Assembly (NCBI GenBank): GCA_963669155.1
Contig: OZ022586.1
Span: 387,501 to 451,500, forward strand
DNA: 64,000 bases
Direction of reading: 5' to 3'
Origin: Arbacia lixula
Lineage: Eukaryota; Echinodermata; Echinoidea; Arbacioida; Arbaciidae
In this document: positions 11,646 through 21,347 of the stretch, in pieces
Numbering within the stretch: position 1 is the stretch's first letter
Layout: each line of letters begins with the position of its first letter
Program-made: the position numbers and the translations under genes
Notes under the pieces: generated by a model
The model's input: the letters and a program-made list of their open reading frames with translations, nothing else
The model's database searches: none
What the model was told of the DNA's origin: nothing

Positions 11646-11885
11646 CATGTACACTCCAGCTCAAAGGAATTGGCATAGGGAAAGGGAAAGGGAAGAAGGG
11701 GAAGGAGCCGCAGTTTTAAACCACAGTATATTTTGTCCAGTTCAGCATGAAACATGATCTTTAGACCAAAGAATCGTGTTTCATGCTGAACTGGACAAAA
11801 TATACTGTGGTTTAAAACTGCGGCTCCTTCCCTTTCTTCCCTTTCCCTTTCCCGATGCCAATTCCTTTAAGCTGACTTGTACATG
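11646..11885. mobile_element. Foldback element, family D copy 1
   Basis: A nearly complete palindrome of about 240 bp. The left arm runs from CATGTACACTCCAGCTC through CAAAGGAATTGGCAT, a GGGAAA-rich tract, GGAGCCGCAGTTTTAAACC and TATATTTTGTCCAGTTCAGC. The right arm repeats all of this inverted (GCTGAACTGGACAAAATATA ... ATGCCAATTCCTTTAAGCTG). The arms are about 110 bp with a loop of about 15 bp around ATCTTTAGACCAAAGAAT. A second copy is at 25086-25329. No ORF. The RNA from either strand would form one long hairpin. Confidence 0.9.
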
Positions 11886-13019
11886 ACAGAAATCAAATTT
11901 TAAAAAAAGAAGAATCAAAGAGAAATATTTTACAATTGCGAAGGTGGCGACTCAAACAAATGTGCATGCAGTGCAAAGCCAATTGCTTCCTTATCATCCA
12001 GATCTCAGAAAATTCTTTTACTTCATCAGACAGCTCTTAAACTCAGTCTCTCAGATTCTGATTCTATTCTAGCTAGCACTATTGTTGAATTGAGTAAAGG
12101 TTAATGTTAAATTTCAAATGTTCACAAAATCACCAAAATAGAATGAGTAAACAACTTATACTTATAATTTACATACATGTAATACTGATTTCCGGCGCGC
12201 TTGCGTAGTTTCACTAACTTTCACGTTGACAATTAAGGCAAGAGATGGCATGGTCTAGCACGCACTTGACAGTGCTATCTCTAATTGGCCATGGCTCGCT
12301 TTTGGGCGGACCAAACCAAAGCTGCAGCGTTTAAACTGCAGAGGAAACCCATTCACCATGGCATATGATTAGCATCATCACTTTTCAGCGTCTCTAGTTT
12401 TTCCACGATATTGATAAATCATCTCGCAATCACTAAATTACAACAACAAAAAATATTAAATCATGTCAAGTACTATTCGGTATTCCATTCAAAGCTGCCT
12501 CAATCTCTCATGATCAGGATGAGAATCAAGGCCAGGGTCTTCGGTCAGGGCCAGGGTCGCGGTCGGGACACGGTGGGGTGGGGCAAGCGCGAGCTCGGTG
12601 GCCGGACTAGCACTGACCACTGTCATCGGCATGTCTGGCCTGTTTGGACTGCACACTTAAACACACATACAGACAACACCGCACCACACTCTCAGTCTCA
12701 CAAACATGACTCACTCATATCATAATAGAGGCAGGGGATTTATGGACGATTATGGGAAGCATGAGCAATAAACACTTACATATCTCAGCAGCTGGAGACA
12801 TAGATGTACGCTGGTACCGAAAGCTTATTAGTTCTAGACACCAGATTCAGAAAAGTACCTAAATTAACAAGAGAACCACGATAGGTCCTTGACCAAGGTA
12901 GCTACGCATATAGGAATACAATACACATCTAGCTCTCACTGTACAAAAACGCTATAGAAATACTGTGCATGTACGCCGACCACTGATAGATGGCGCTATT
13001 GTTTTTTGCACAGACGTTA
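11886..13019. other. Non-coding stretch
   Basis: No exon is recognised. A short G+C-rich island at about 12525-12610 (GGTCAGGGCCAGGGTCGC) contains CpGs and could be promoter-like for the minus-strand sulfotransferase gene, but no core promoter motif is clear. GC-rich CACGATA-type sequence around 12185-12330 is also unassigned. Confidence 0.35.
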
Positions 13020-13040
13020 CTGCATTCCAAAAAAAAAAAT

Positions 13041-13071
<31 letters not shown>

Positions 13072-13100
13072 GGGGGGTGATGGGGGGGGGGGGCTATATT
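13020..13100 (+). repeat. A, GT and G simple repeats
   Basis: An A run, then a short GT array, then two G homopolymers (about 13056-13077 and 13082-13093). Long homopolymers like these are also where assemblies err. Confidence 0.85.
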
Positions 13101-13804
13101 TTGAATAGAATAGTAAAGACATTCAAAAGAGCTCTTTGTTGTTTTGTTAACTCTGCCCAAAGTTGTTGTTGTTCACAATTACTCTTCATCCTCGTCTTAG
13201 CAGCTTTCCTTCTCATACTTTCTTCTTAGTCTTCACACTTTCACATCCTTCTAATCCCCCTCTTTATTTTTTATTTTCCTTCCTGAATCGACTATCTCCA
13301 TGAACTCATTCTGAACAAACTTTTTTTTCATTCCCGACCTCTTTACTATTTCGTTGATAGGGCCTTCTCGTATTACAGATTTTGTGTGACTTCCTATTTT
13401 TTTCCAACTTCTTTTTTTTTCTGTTAGTCTTTCTTATTGTTATTTGTGTATTAAGTGTATTTGAATGTTTCTTATTTTGTTATGTTTGCGTGATTTTATC
13501 GCAGGACTCATTTGGAAATGCAGTCCTCGAAATGAGGGGAGACCCAAAACGACATCTTCTCCTCTCCTTTCATCCCTCATCGCTATATCCCCCTTCCCCC
13601 ACATTCTCCGTTCCCCAGCATTTCCTGGCCTACTATTATTTTTCTTCTTCTCCTTCTTCCCCTCCCCTCCTCCTCTCCTTGTCCTCCTCCTCTTACTCTC
13701 CTCTCTTCTCCTCCATTCTCTTACCTTCCCCCAATTTCCACTTATTCTTCATCCTTTCCTCCATCTTAGATATAAAGATAAATTATCATTAGGGACAAGT
13801 ACAT
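13101..13804. other. Pyrimidine-rich non-coding stretch
   Basis: A T/C-rich plus strand (13190-13790) with CTCCT and TTCTTC tracts. The open frames across it translate to Ser/Leu/Phe/Pro runs, as expected of pyrimidine DNA. No gene seen. Confidence 0.5.
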
Positions 13805-14520
13805 CTAAATGCCAAGAAGACCGTCATGACCGTCAACGAGGAAGTTGATCATCAACCTATATGTATCTGCACTACAGATGGTAGCCAACTCAAAGAGGTC
13901 AAGGACTTCTAGGATCCTATGTTGCCGACAGCAAGAAAGACTTCCTGTCACGAAAAGGACAAGCTTGGAATGCCTGGCAATCTGGTATCTCCAATTCAAC
14001 CGAGCTGAAATTCTTTAGAGCTTGTGTAGAGAGTATCCTGTTGTATGGATCTGAGATCTGGACCATGAACTATACAGGATAGACTGGATGGCACCTACAC
14101 CAAGCTTCTTATATGCGAGTTCAAAACACATCCTGGCGTGAGCACAAGACCAAAGCACAGATCTATATCCCTCCAATAGACCGGTTTAACATATTCAAAT
14201 TTTATGCATACCAGTTTAACAAAGGTTGCCCCTAACTACCAGAAAGCTTTCCCGAGGTTTGCTCGACATAGCAACAACTAATGTTGCATAGTGGATTCCA
14301 AGTACTGAGATAGCATTGTTAGGAGAGGTTAATAGAATAACTCGTTACTAGGCCTCGAGGGAAGAAGCATCCATAAATTTGACTACATTAGTAAACCGGT
14401 CTATTTCTTCTGTTGCCCAACGCCATGCACGATTTGCTGATCACTGTCATCGTGCGATCGATAAAGTAGTCTCAGACGTCACATGTTGGAAGTCACCGTG
14501 CCAACCGTGCAGGCATACCT
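13805..14520 (+). mobile_element. Fossil RTE-like non-LTR reverse transcriptase, interrupted by a MITE
   Basis: Broken reading frames give the C-terminal part of an RTE-type endonuclease/reverse transcriptase: NAKKTVMTVN at 13808, DGSQLKEVKDF to about 13910, then after a frameshift GSYVADSKKDF, FRACVESILLYGSEIWTMN (14010-14070), RLDGTYTKLL (14085-14115), NTSWREHKT and IPPI (to 14176). After the family F MITE it resumes with ISSVAQRHARFADHCHRA and VVSDVTCWKSPCQ (14402-14510). At least three frameshifts and an in-frame stop show it is dead. The YLG, RATVESILLYGSE and RLDGTYT-like motifs are typical of this family. Confidence 0.8.
14176..14402. mobile_element. MITE-like element, family F copy 2, inserted in the RTE fossil
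   Basis: Bounded by AATAGACCGGTTTA on the left and TAAACCGGTCTATT on the right, a terminal inverted repeat of about 12 bp. The interior matches the copies at 7181 and 43526 (the latter in inverse orientation). The flanking RTE reading (PPI before, SSVAQR after) shows that this is an insertion. Flanking TA or AT dinucleotides are present at both ends, compatible with a 2-bp target duplication. Confidence 0.85.
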
Positions 14521-14575
14521 CCCCCCCCCCCCCCACCCCACCCACGAGCTTCCAAACAATTAGGAGGTATGCTTT
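14516..14575. repeat. Small hairpin with C-rich loop
   Basis: GCATACCTCC at the left and GGAGGTATGC at the right enclose a C-rich segment of about 40 bp that ends the RTE similarity. Confidence 0.5.
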
Positions 14576-15030
14576 GTCATGTTTGTTAAACGATTTAAAC
14601 GATTGTCAACTTTCCCTTTGAAGCTCAATATGCCAGGACTTGCAATCACATCGTTGACATATGATAGCCATTCATTAAACTAATACAATGATTCAATCAA
14701 GTACGCGGCAATATTTAGTGGAAATAAGGCCGGATCATTGTTTGGTACACTAACAATAGAGTAGCTAAAGTATGACGTCAACTGAGCACGTTGGCAAGAC
14801 GAGACGACTACATGTATGTGGGTATATAGATCAAACAGCTGTATTCACAACAGGATTTCTCAAAATTGGGAGTGACCGACACTTTCCCGCTAGACAATGT
14901 CGGACCAGTGAAAATTTCACCTGAGTGATTTTGTTTAGAGCCAGCAGTAACCTGCATATTAACATTGGATAATGACGTCACCACTTCGGTACTCCATGCT
15001 GTCTTTGATCGTAGCTTCGTAAAGATGTTC
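14576..15030. other. Non-coding stretch
   Basis: No exon seen. Holds AT-rich sequence with several TGACGTCA-like and CACTTCGGTACTC motifs; the latter recurs as a hairpin at 43393-43446. Confidence 0.4.
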
Positions 15031-15193
15031 AGTAGGGCATTTCATGAAAGTTGTCAGCACTGACTAAATATCAGTGCTGACAATTTCAGTGAAATCATCG
15101 GCTTTGATTGGCACTAGCCTCTAATTGTTACTATGGTAACTGTCGGAGAAAGACAACTTGTCAGACGAAAAATGTTGATGAAATGCCTCCCAG
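15031..15193. mobile_element. MITE-like element, GGCATTTCAT family copy
   Basis: The left end AGGGCATTTCATGAAAGTTGTC and right end GACGAAAAATGTTGATGAAATGCCT are inverted repeats; an inner hairpin ATTGTCAGCACTGA/TCAGTGCTGACAAT lies at about 15051-15087. It resembles the element at 62471-62612 in its ends (GGGGCATTTCATCAAAG) and overall design. About 160 bp. Confidence 0.65.
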
Positions 15194-15560
15194 GTTTCTA
15201 ATTCTTCACTTTGTCGATCTGATTGTTCAGGTAATTAGACAGCCATGTTAACACTCCCAGTACCACACTACTTAATATTAAATTAGTGGGCTTTTAACTC
15301 ATTGGTACCAAGAAAGTAATCAACCCTTCTCTTCACCCTCAACTGCAATCTTTACTCCACTGAAAGCTCGAGGCTTGGCGTCAAACGCTTTTTTTTCATG
15401 GACATTTTTTGGACATTTTTTTGGGTCAATAATAAAAATAAAGCTGATTACGTGAAAATCATTTAAACAAAGAGAAAAAGCTCTTTGTAATCCGTTCATT
15501 GACCAGTCGCTCACTATCATTCCATCCTGCTATATACCCAGCCAGCCAGCCATACGGTCA
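15194..15560. other. Non-coding stretch
   Basis: No exon or structured repeat recognised; it borders the AATC array to the right. Confidence 0.4.
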
Positions 15561-15590
15561 GTCTCACATGAATCTGTTCTTTGATCAGTT

Positions 15591-15645
<55 letters not shown>

Positions 15646-15784
15646 TTCCACCCCTCCATTCATTCATCCATACGTTCGATTATCAATTCGTACATTGCAT
15701 CGGTGCATTAATCTATTACATATTTTATCCATCAATCCATCCATTCATCAATCCGTCCATCCCGCAGAAATCCATTCATTATTC

Positions 15785-15819
<35 letters not shown>

Positions 15820-16545
15820 CATTCCTCGATCCAATCACCCATACGTCCCATTAGGCTCTGTCTATGATGATCTATCCGTCGATCAATCCATTTTTAGATT
15901 TATCTACCAATCCACCTATCTATCCATCTGTCCATCCCGCAGAAATCGGCGTTAATCAATCAATCAGTCAATGATCATTCCACCCATCCATACGTTCGAT
16001 TATCAACATCCGTCTATCAATCTACCCATTAATCAATCCATTATTCATTTATCCACCAATCCATCCATCTATCCATCTGTTCATCCCACAGTAATCCATT
16101 CATCAATCAGATAATCAATCAATGAATCAATCAGTCCATCCCTCCATCCATGCATACTTTTGTTTATCAATATGAGATAACGGTCTATCAATCCCTCCGT
16201 AATTGTCCATGATTTACATTTATCCACCAATCCATCCATCCATCTGTCCATCCCGCAGCAATCCATTCACTTCTTAGTTAATCAATCAATCAGTCAATGA
16301 TCATTCTATCCATGCATACATTCGTTTATCATTCATACATATCCGTCGCTCGATCATTCTACCCATCAATCCATGATCCACCAATCGATCCATCCATCCA
16401 TCTATCCAGTTCTTCAATCAATCACAATTAATTAGTCTATTAACCAACTAATCAATCAATCATTCCACCCATCCATCCATTTATTCGTTCGTTTATCAAT
16501 CCATTCATTCATCTATCAATTCATCCATTCATCTACACGTCATCA
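15561..16545. repeat. Degenerate AATC/ATCC array with higher-order repeat
   Basis: About 1 kb made of AATC, ATCC and related tetramers. On top lies a longer period of about 150-175 bp, marked by CCATCCCGCAGAAATC at 15757 and 15931, a variant at 16081 and CATCCCGCAGCAATCC at 16247, each followed by ATCAATCAATCAG-type runs. The open frames here (QSINQSIN patterns and their complement) are repeat translations. The array abuts the 5' end of the retrotransposon. Confidence 0.9.
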
Positions 16546-16599
16546 ATGGCAATTATCAAGCGTACTTGTTGCGTGGGATTCGATATTTAGCGCGCGCAT

Positions 16600-17253
16600 G
16601 TGCAGGGGCGCGCACAATTTAAATGCCAGTGCAGCGCCACAGCGCCACAGCGTTGTGTGCGCTGCGGGGGCAACCACTCATTTAATGACTGTCCCAACAA
16701 AGAAAATCCAACCTGCTGCAGATGCAACCAAAATCATTCTGCTGCGTATAAAGGTTGCTCTGGGTATAAGGACGCCATAAAAATCCAGCAGATTAAACTA
16801 AACGAAAAAATCTCTTACGCAGATGCGACAAAAAACTTTCATGCCGCCAAGCGGGAAATGTCATTGAAAGTACCCACAGAGGTAAGTATCCCTCAAGCTC
16901 AACCAACAATCGCCCCGCCCCCACTTCCTCAACGCCCTTCCACTTCAAAACGTTCGGTACCACACAACAACGGTGCTACCAATGCTAGTACCCAACCACT
17001 CCCTTCTACACAACCCAAACAGATGACAATAGGAACCCAAAACAATGAAGCTGGTACTAGCAATGAAACCTATCAAGTTCCCATCTCTATTAACCCCATC
17101 GACTTTTTATCTTTCATTGTACATGTTATTAATAACATGAATCCAAATTCCTCTAACTCTAACAAAATCAATCTTGTCATCGATGCTGCCCAAAAATACT
17201 TAAATATACCGGCAGTCTCTCCCGAAGTAGTTCAAACTCGACTTACAGCATGA
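16600..17253 (+). CDS. Retrotransposon ORF1 (Gag-like), N-terminally truncated
   Basis: The frame is open from 16591 after a TAG at 16588; 16600 is GTG, so there is no proper start and the N-terminal part is lost. Two zinc knuckles remain: CVRCGGNHSFNDC and CCRCNQNHSAAYKGC, with the remains of an earlier one (FKCQCS), as in Jockey/I-type ORF1 proteins that bind nucleic acid. GYKDAIKIQQIK and SYADATKN follow, a common sequel in this family. The rest is Pro/Ser/Thr/Asn-rich linker and a C-terminal hydrophobic helix-like stretch (IDFLSFIVHVIN). It ends at TGA 17251-17253, overlapping the ATG of ORF2 as ATGA. Confidence 0.85.
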   Translation: MQGRAQFKCQCSATAPQRCVRCGGNHSFNDCPNKENPTCCRCNQNHSAAYKGCSGYKDAIKIQQIKLNEKISYADATKNFHAAKREMSLKVPTEVSIPQAQPTIAPPPLPQRPSTSKRSVPHNNGATNASTQPLPSTQPKQMTIGTQNNEAGTSNETYQVPISINPIDFLSFIVHVINNMNPNSSNSNKINLVIDAAQKYLNIPAVSPEVVQTRLTA

Positions 17254-20200
17254 ATAGGGGGCTTTTGTTTACTCGCTCCCTCTGGTTTAAACCCAGACCG
17301 TTTTTAGTCTTTTCGTTTATCATGATTCATATCTTACAGTGGAATGCTCAGAGCATGAACGCACATGGAATGGAATTCTATTATTCGATGTTACGGAGCA
17401 GTGAAACACCATATATTATATGTCTCCAAGAAACATGGTTTCATGATTTCAATACTCTTGATTTTCCGAACTACACTTTATTAACAAAAAACAGAGCAGA
17501 TAATCACGGAGGGCTAGCTTTTTATATTCATAACTCAATACCTTATGATATCATAGATACTCCTCCAGGAAAAGAATTCCAAAAAGTCAATATATATCTC
17601 GATCATGTCTTCTCAGTTGTAAATTATTATAACCCCTGCAAAAAAATAGAAGCTGAAGATTTGCAGCTCTTGCTTCATAACTTGAAAGATAATTATGTTA
17701 TATGTGGTGACTTCAACTCGCATAATGTTATATGGGGAAGTGACCATACAGATAGCAATGGCAAAACTATTGAGGAGTTTATTACCGCAAATGATATTGT
17801 AATAGTTAACGATGGCTCCCCTACCAGATTAGACCCACACTCTGGAAAATATTCAAACATTGATCTTACTCTGGCTTCGAAAGCTATATCGAGCAAATGT
17901 CAGTGGAGCGTTACAAACGACTGTTTTGGTAGCGACCACCTTCTTTTAAATTGTCATATAGGAGTACCTCTTCCACCAAGCGCTAACTGCATCAATCCGA
18001 AGAGCAATATTTCTTTTAAGAATGCTGATTGGAAAAAGTATAAAAAGTCAATAACTAAATACTTTGGTGCAATTTGCCATACGACATACTCAAACTTAAA
18101 CATACAAGGTAAATATGATTTTATAGTAGAGGCAATACTGAAATCTGCATCAGAAATTCTTCGTAAAACGAAGGAAGGTAAGTTCAAAGATCCGGTTCCC
18201 TGGTGGAATGAATCCTGTAAAAAGGCTATACAAGAAAGAAAAACTGCTAGGAATAAGCTAAACAGACGATCTTTTTCCTCGGATGATGTTTTATCCTATA
18301 CAGACAAAAAACGAATTGCACAGAAAATTATTCGCAACGCTGAACAGGAATATTGGATTTCCAAAAGCAAAAACATGAATCGGATGACAGATCTGGGTGA
18401 AGTATGGAACAAAGTTAAACGCATTAGAAATAGCAAAAAGAAAATACCAGATCTAATCGTAAATGAAAAACCTATTACTACACCAAAAGATAAGTCCGAA
18501 ATCTTCTTGGACATCTTCAGTAATAACATTTCAAACTTAAATAAAGAAACATCTCAAAAGAATGAAGACGATTTCTTTCAGAAAGTAGATATACATTTAG
18601 ATGATGAATCAAATGAAGATCTAAATAAACCTTTCACACTATGGGAATTAACGGAAGCTCTGAGAGCAATGAAAGATACAGCACCTGGTCAGGATGGAAT
18701 CCGATCATGCCTGATCACTAACCTACCAGAACCTTTACATAAGTACCTCTTAAATTTATTCAATGAAATATGGGAGAATTCTATTTTGCCATGCCAATGG
18801 ACTCATGCCATTTTAATTCCAGTTCTAAAACAAGGTAAAAACCCAGTTAATCCAAATTCCTACCGTCCCATATCTCTTACCCCAGTACTTTGTAAACTAA
18901 TGGAAAGATTGGTTAAAAATCGTCTGTCCTGGTTTATTGAACGATATGATTTGATTACGCCCTTACAGGCGGGTTTTAGAAAGGAGAGAAGTACAACAGA
19001 CCATGTTATTAGACTAGAAACTGACATCCATAAAGCTTTAGCAAACAAAGAATATACAGTTGCAGTGTTTCTAGATCTAGAAAAAGCGTATGACATGTTG
19101 TGGCGTCGGGGCCTCGTTATCAAATTATATGAAAAAGGCATTACTGGAAATATTCTCAAATGGATCGATTCCTTTTTAAAAATCAGAACTTGTCAAACAA
19201 GATTAGAGGGACAACTCTCATCTCACAAAGTACTAGAATGTGGAATTCCACAAGGCAGCGTACTTAGCCCTTTACTCTTTAATTTTATGACAAATGATTT
19301 TTCTAATGTCTCAAATACAGTAAACATTTCCATTTATGCTGATGATTTATGTATCTGGTTCTCCAACCGAAATATCAAGTTTATTCAGCACAAACTACAA
19401 TTAGCCCTATCACAAATAGAATCAACATGCAAGTGCTGGGGCCTACGTGTTTCGTCTACTAAGTCTTGTGCAATCGTCTTTGGGAAAAAACGATTTCAAG
19501 ATATTGAATTGAAAATAAATAACGAAAATATAACTCAGAAAAAAGAACACAAATTTCTAGGTATATGGTTTGACGCCAAATTAACATGGAATACTCATGT
19601 CAATAAGCTAGTTGCAAAATGCAAGAAACGCATCAATTTGTTACGTTGTATTTCAGGAACTTCCTGGGGGAAAAATGCAAATATACTGTTCATGATATAC
19701 AAAGGCCTTATACGCTCAGTAATAGACTATGGGTGTGAAGCGTATGATGCGGCATCCTCCTCTGTTTTAAAAAAAATAAACTCAATCCAGCATGAATCAT
19801 TGTGCATTGTTACTGGCGCTACAAAAACTACCTCGCTAGCCGCCCTCCAAGTGGAATGTGGAGAACCCCCACTAGAACTTAGGAGAAATCTTTTTGTAGA
19901 CAAATATAAATTCTATCTTGAAACTCGAAAAGAGAACCACCCAACAAAAGAGGTTTTGAAAAGTTGCTGGCAATATGAATATGACAAATGGCCCGAAGGT
20001 AAAGGACCAATACGCAACAGAGCATGTAAATTACAGGTCTCTCTCTTGGAAAAGCAATCAGACTATATTCACAATATACCTTTCTGGACTTACGCTAGAC
20101 CGCAAATATCATTAGATATCCACACACAAGTATCCAAACAAAATAGCTTACCAGCTGAATTACAGTTGGTTACAAACGAAGTCGTCTCAACAAAATGGCA

Positions 20201-21041
20201 AAATTATGTAAAAATATTCACGGATGGGTCTAAGCTAGCAGATGGCATGACAGGAGTTGCTTATTATATACCATATTTTAAAATAGAAAGACTATACAGA
20301 ATTTCCCCAGTAGGGATCATGAGGGCAGAATTAATTGCTATTCTTCTCGCTCTGGGATGGATTGAAGAGGCCCTCCCCCTGTCTGTTGTCATCTTAAGTG
20401 ATTCGATTTCCGCTATCGAGGCAATACATAATTTGAAAGAATCCTGTATCATAAGGGAAATATCAGAAAAAATAACATATTTGAATACTTATGGTATCAC
20501 GGTTCATTTTGAATGGGTTCCTGCTCATTGTGGTATAGCCGGAAATGAGCATGTAGACTATTTGGCTAAAAAAGCTGCCCTAAAAGAAAATATTGACATA
20601 GCAGTCCCCAGATGCAGAAAAGAACTAGTTAATCACATGATTTATTTTTACAAACAAATTTGGCAAATGCAGTGGGATTCCAATACAACGGGTAGATTCT
20701 TTTACTCTCTTCAACCTATTATACAACCAAAATCTCAGATCAATCTCAGTAACAGAAGAGATGAGAAAATCATACACAGATTAAGACTGGGAAAGTGTAA
20801 CTTAAATTTTTATAAATTTCGTCTTAACAGACATGAAAGCGGGCTTTGCGATTACTGTAAAGTGCACGAAACAATTGAACATTTTTTACTGCATTGTAAG
20901 GAATACAAGGAACAAAGAAAACAACTCTTTACGTGTATCCGGGAAAAAAACATAACCATAAAACATCTGTTAGGTACTAAACAGAACCATGCTCTAGTTA
21001 TACGTTACATCAAAACAACAGATAAATACAAGTATATTTGA
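17250..21041 (+). CDS. Retrotransposon ORF2: endonuclease, reverse transcriptase, RNase H
   Basis: 1263 codons without a stop. The APE-type endonuclease occupies about residues 25-240 (ILQWNAQSM, LQETW, GDFNSHN with D154, and a GSDHLLL end). Reverse transcriptase follows, about 465-770 (PGQDGI, SYRPISLTPVLCKLMERLV, QAGFRKERST, FLDLEKAYD, GIPQGSVLSP, and YADD with Y696). RNase H spans about 988-1110 with its D-E-D-H-D set visible: D992 in TDGS, E1027 in MRAELIA, D1051 in SDS, H in PAHCG and D1103 in HVDYLA. A C-terminal knuckle is C1200, C1203, H1211, C1216. All catalytic residues look intact. Start: ATG 17250 overlaps the ORF1 stop, suggesting reinitiation; ATG 17322 directly before the endonuclease is an alternative. 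Confidence 0.95.
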   Translation: MNRGLLFTRSLWFKPRPFLVFSFIMIHILQWNAQSMNAHGMEFYYSMLRSSETPYIICLQETWFHDFNTLDFPNYTLLTKNRADNHGGLAFYIHNSIPYDIIDTPPGKEFQKVNIYLDHVFSVVNYYNPCKKIEAEDLQLLLHNLKDNYVICGDFNSHNVIWGSDHTDSNGKTIEEFITANDIVIVNDGSPTRLDPHSGKYSNIDLTLASKAISSKCQWSVTNDCFGSDHLLLNCHIGVPLPPSANCINPKSNISFKNADWKKYKKSITKYFGAICHTTYSNLNIQGKYDFIVEAILKSASEILRKTKEGKFKDPVPWWNESCKKAIQERKTARNKLNRRSFSSDDVLSYTDKKRIAQKIIRNAEQEYWISKSKNMNRMTDLGEVWNKVKRIRNSKKKIPDLIVNEKPITTPKDKSEIFLDIFSNNISNLNKETSQKNEDDFFQKVDIHLDDESNEDLNKPFTLWELTEALRAMKDTAPGQDGIRSCLITNLPEPLHKYLLNLFNEIWENSILPCQWTHAILIPVLKQGKNPVNPNSYRPISLTPVLCKLMERLVKNRLSWFIERYDLITPLQAGFRKERSTTDHVIRLETDIHKALANKEYTVAVFLDLEKAYDMLWRRGLVIKLYEKGITGNILKWIDSFLKIRTCQTRLEGQLSSHKVLECGIPQGSVLSPLLFNFMTNDFSNVSNTVNISIYADDLCIWFSNRNIKFIQHKLQLALSQIESTCKCWGLRVSSTKSCAIVFGKKRFQDIELKINNENITQKKEHKFLGIWFDAKLTWNTHVNKLVAKCKKRINLLRCISGTSWGKNANILFMIYKGLIRSVIDYGCEAYDAASSSVLKKINSIQHESLCIVTGATKTTSLAALQVECGEPPLELRRNLFVDKYKFYLETRKENHPTKEVLKSCWQYEYDKWPEGKGPIRNRACKLQVSLLEKQSDYIHNIPFWTYARPQISLDIHTQVSKQNSLPAELQLVTNEVVSTKWQNYVKIFTDGSKLADGMTGVAYYIPYFKIERLYRISPVGIMRAELIAILLALGWIEEALPLSVVILSDSISAIEAIHNLKESCIIREISEKITYLNTYGITVHFEWVPAHCGIAGNEHVDYLAKKAALKENIDIAVPRCRKELVNHMIYFYKQIWQMQWDSNTTGRFFYSLQPIIQPKSQINLSNRRDEKIIHRLRLGKCNLNFYKFRLNRHESGLCDYCKVHETIEHFLLHCKEYKEQRKQLFTCIREKNITIKHLLGTKQNHALVIRYIKTTDKYKYI

Positions 21042-21240
21042 TTAAGTACTCCAGAATCAGCAAAATGACAAGGAAGTTCGTCCCACATGCGCATCCCCTT
21101 CATTCACAAATTAGCATTGATTTATATGTGTGTATGTGTATGTGTATATATGTATATGTGTACATATATTTATATATATATATGTGCATGTGTGTACGTA
21201 TATATGTATTGTATTTGGTTTATTTATGTATATTTAATCA

Positions 21241-21299
21241 CTGGAAGAGCGATCACACAAGTATGTAGTTGCCCTCCCAAACCAAACCCTTTTTTCTTA

Positions 21300-21300
<1 letters not shown>
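21241..21300. other. Flank of retrotransposon
   Basis: Short unique-looking sequence between the retrotransposon tail and the T tract. Confidence 0.4.

Positions 21301-21347
<47 letters not shown>
21301..21347 (+). repeat. T homopolymer of about 46 bases
   Basis: Uninterrupted T run. On the minus strand it would be a poly(A) tail, but I see no retrogene or LINE body ending there in that orientation. Confidence 0.9.

Larger units (their letters stand above)
16591..21240 (+). mobile_element. Non-LTR (LINE) retrotransposon with RNase H, 5'-truncated
   Basis: Two overlapping ORFs in Gag-like then Pol order, followed by about 85 bp of 3' sequence and a TGTATG/TATA-rich tail (21121-21200). Endonuclease, reverse transcriptase and RNase H in one ORF indicate an I/Jockey-group LINE, probably an RNase H-bearing clade; the exact clade needs a tree. 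The 5' side starts abruptly beside the AATC array within the zinc-knuckle region of ORF1, so the element is 5'-truncated, as target-primed integration often gives. The T47 tract at 21301 is on the wrong strand to be its poly(A) tail. No clear target duplication seen. Confidence 0.9.

Noticed and set aside
15561-16545. Regularly spaced repeats resembling a CRISPR array
   Set aside because: Tetranucleotide repeats with diverged units in a eukaryotic genome, no spacer structure.
21301-21347. T tract as the reverse-strand poly(A) tail of a retrogene or SINE
   Set aside because: No recognisable retrogene, tRNA-like head or LINE body on the minus strand to its right.
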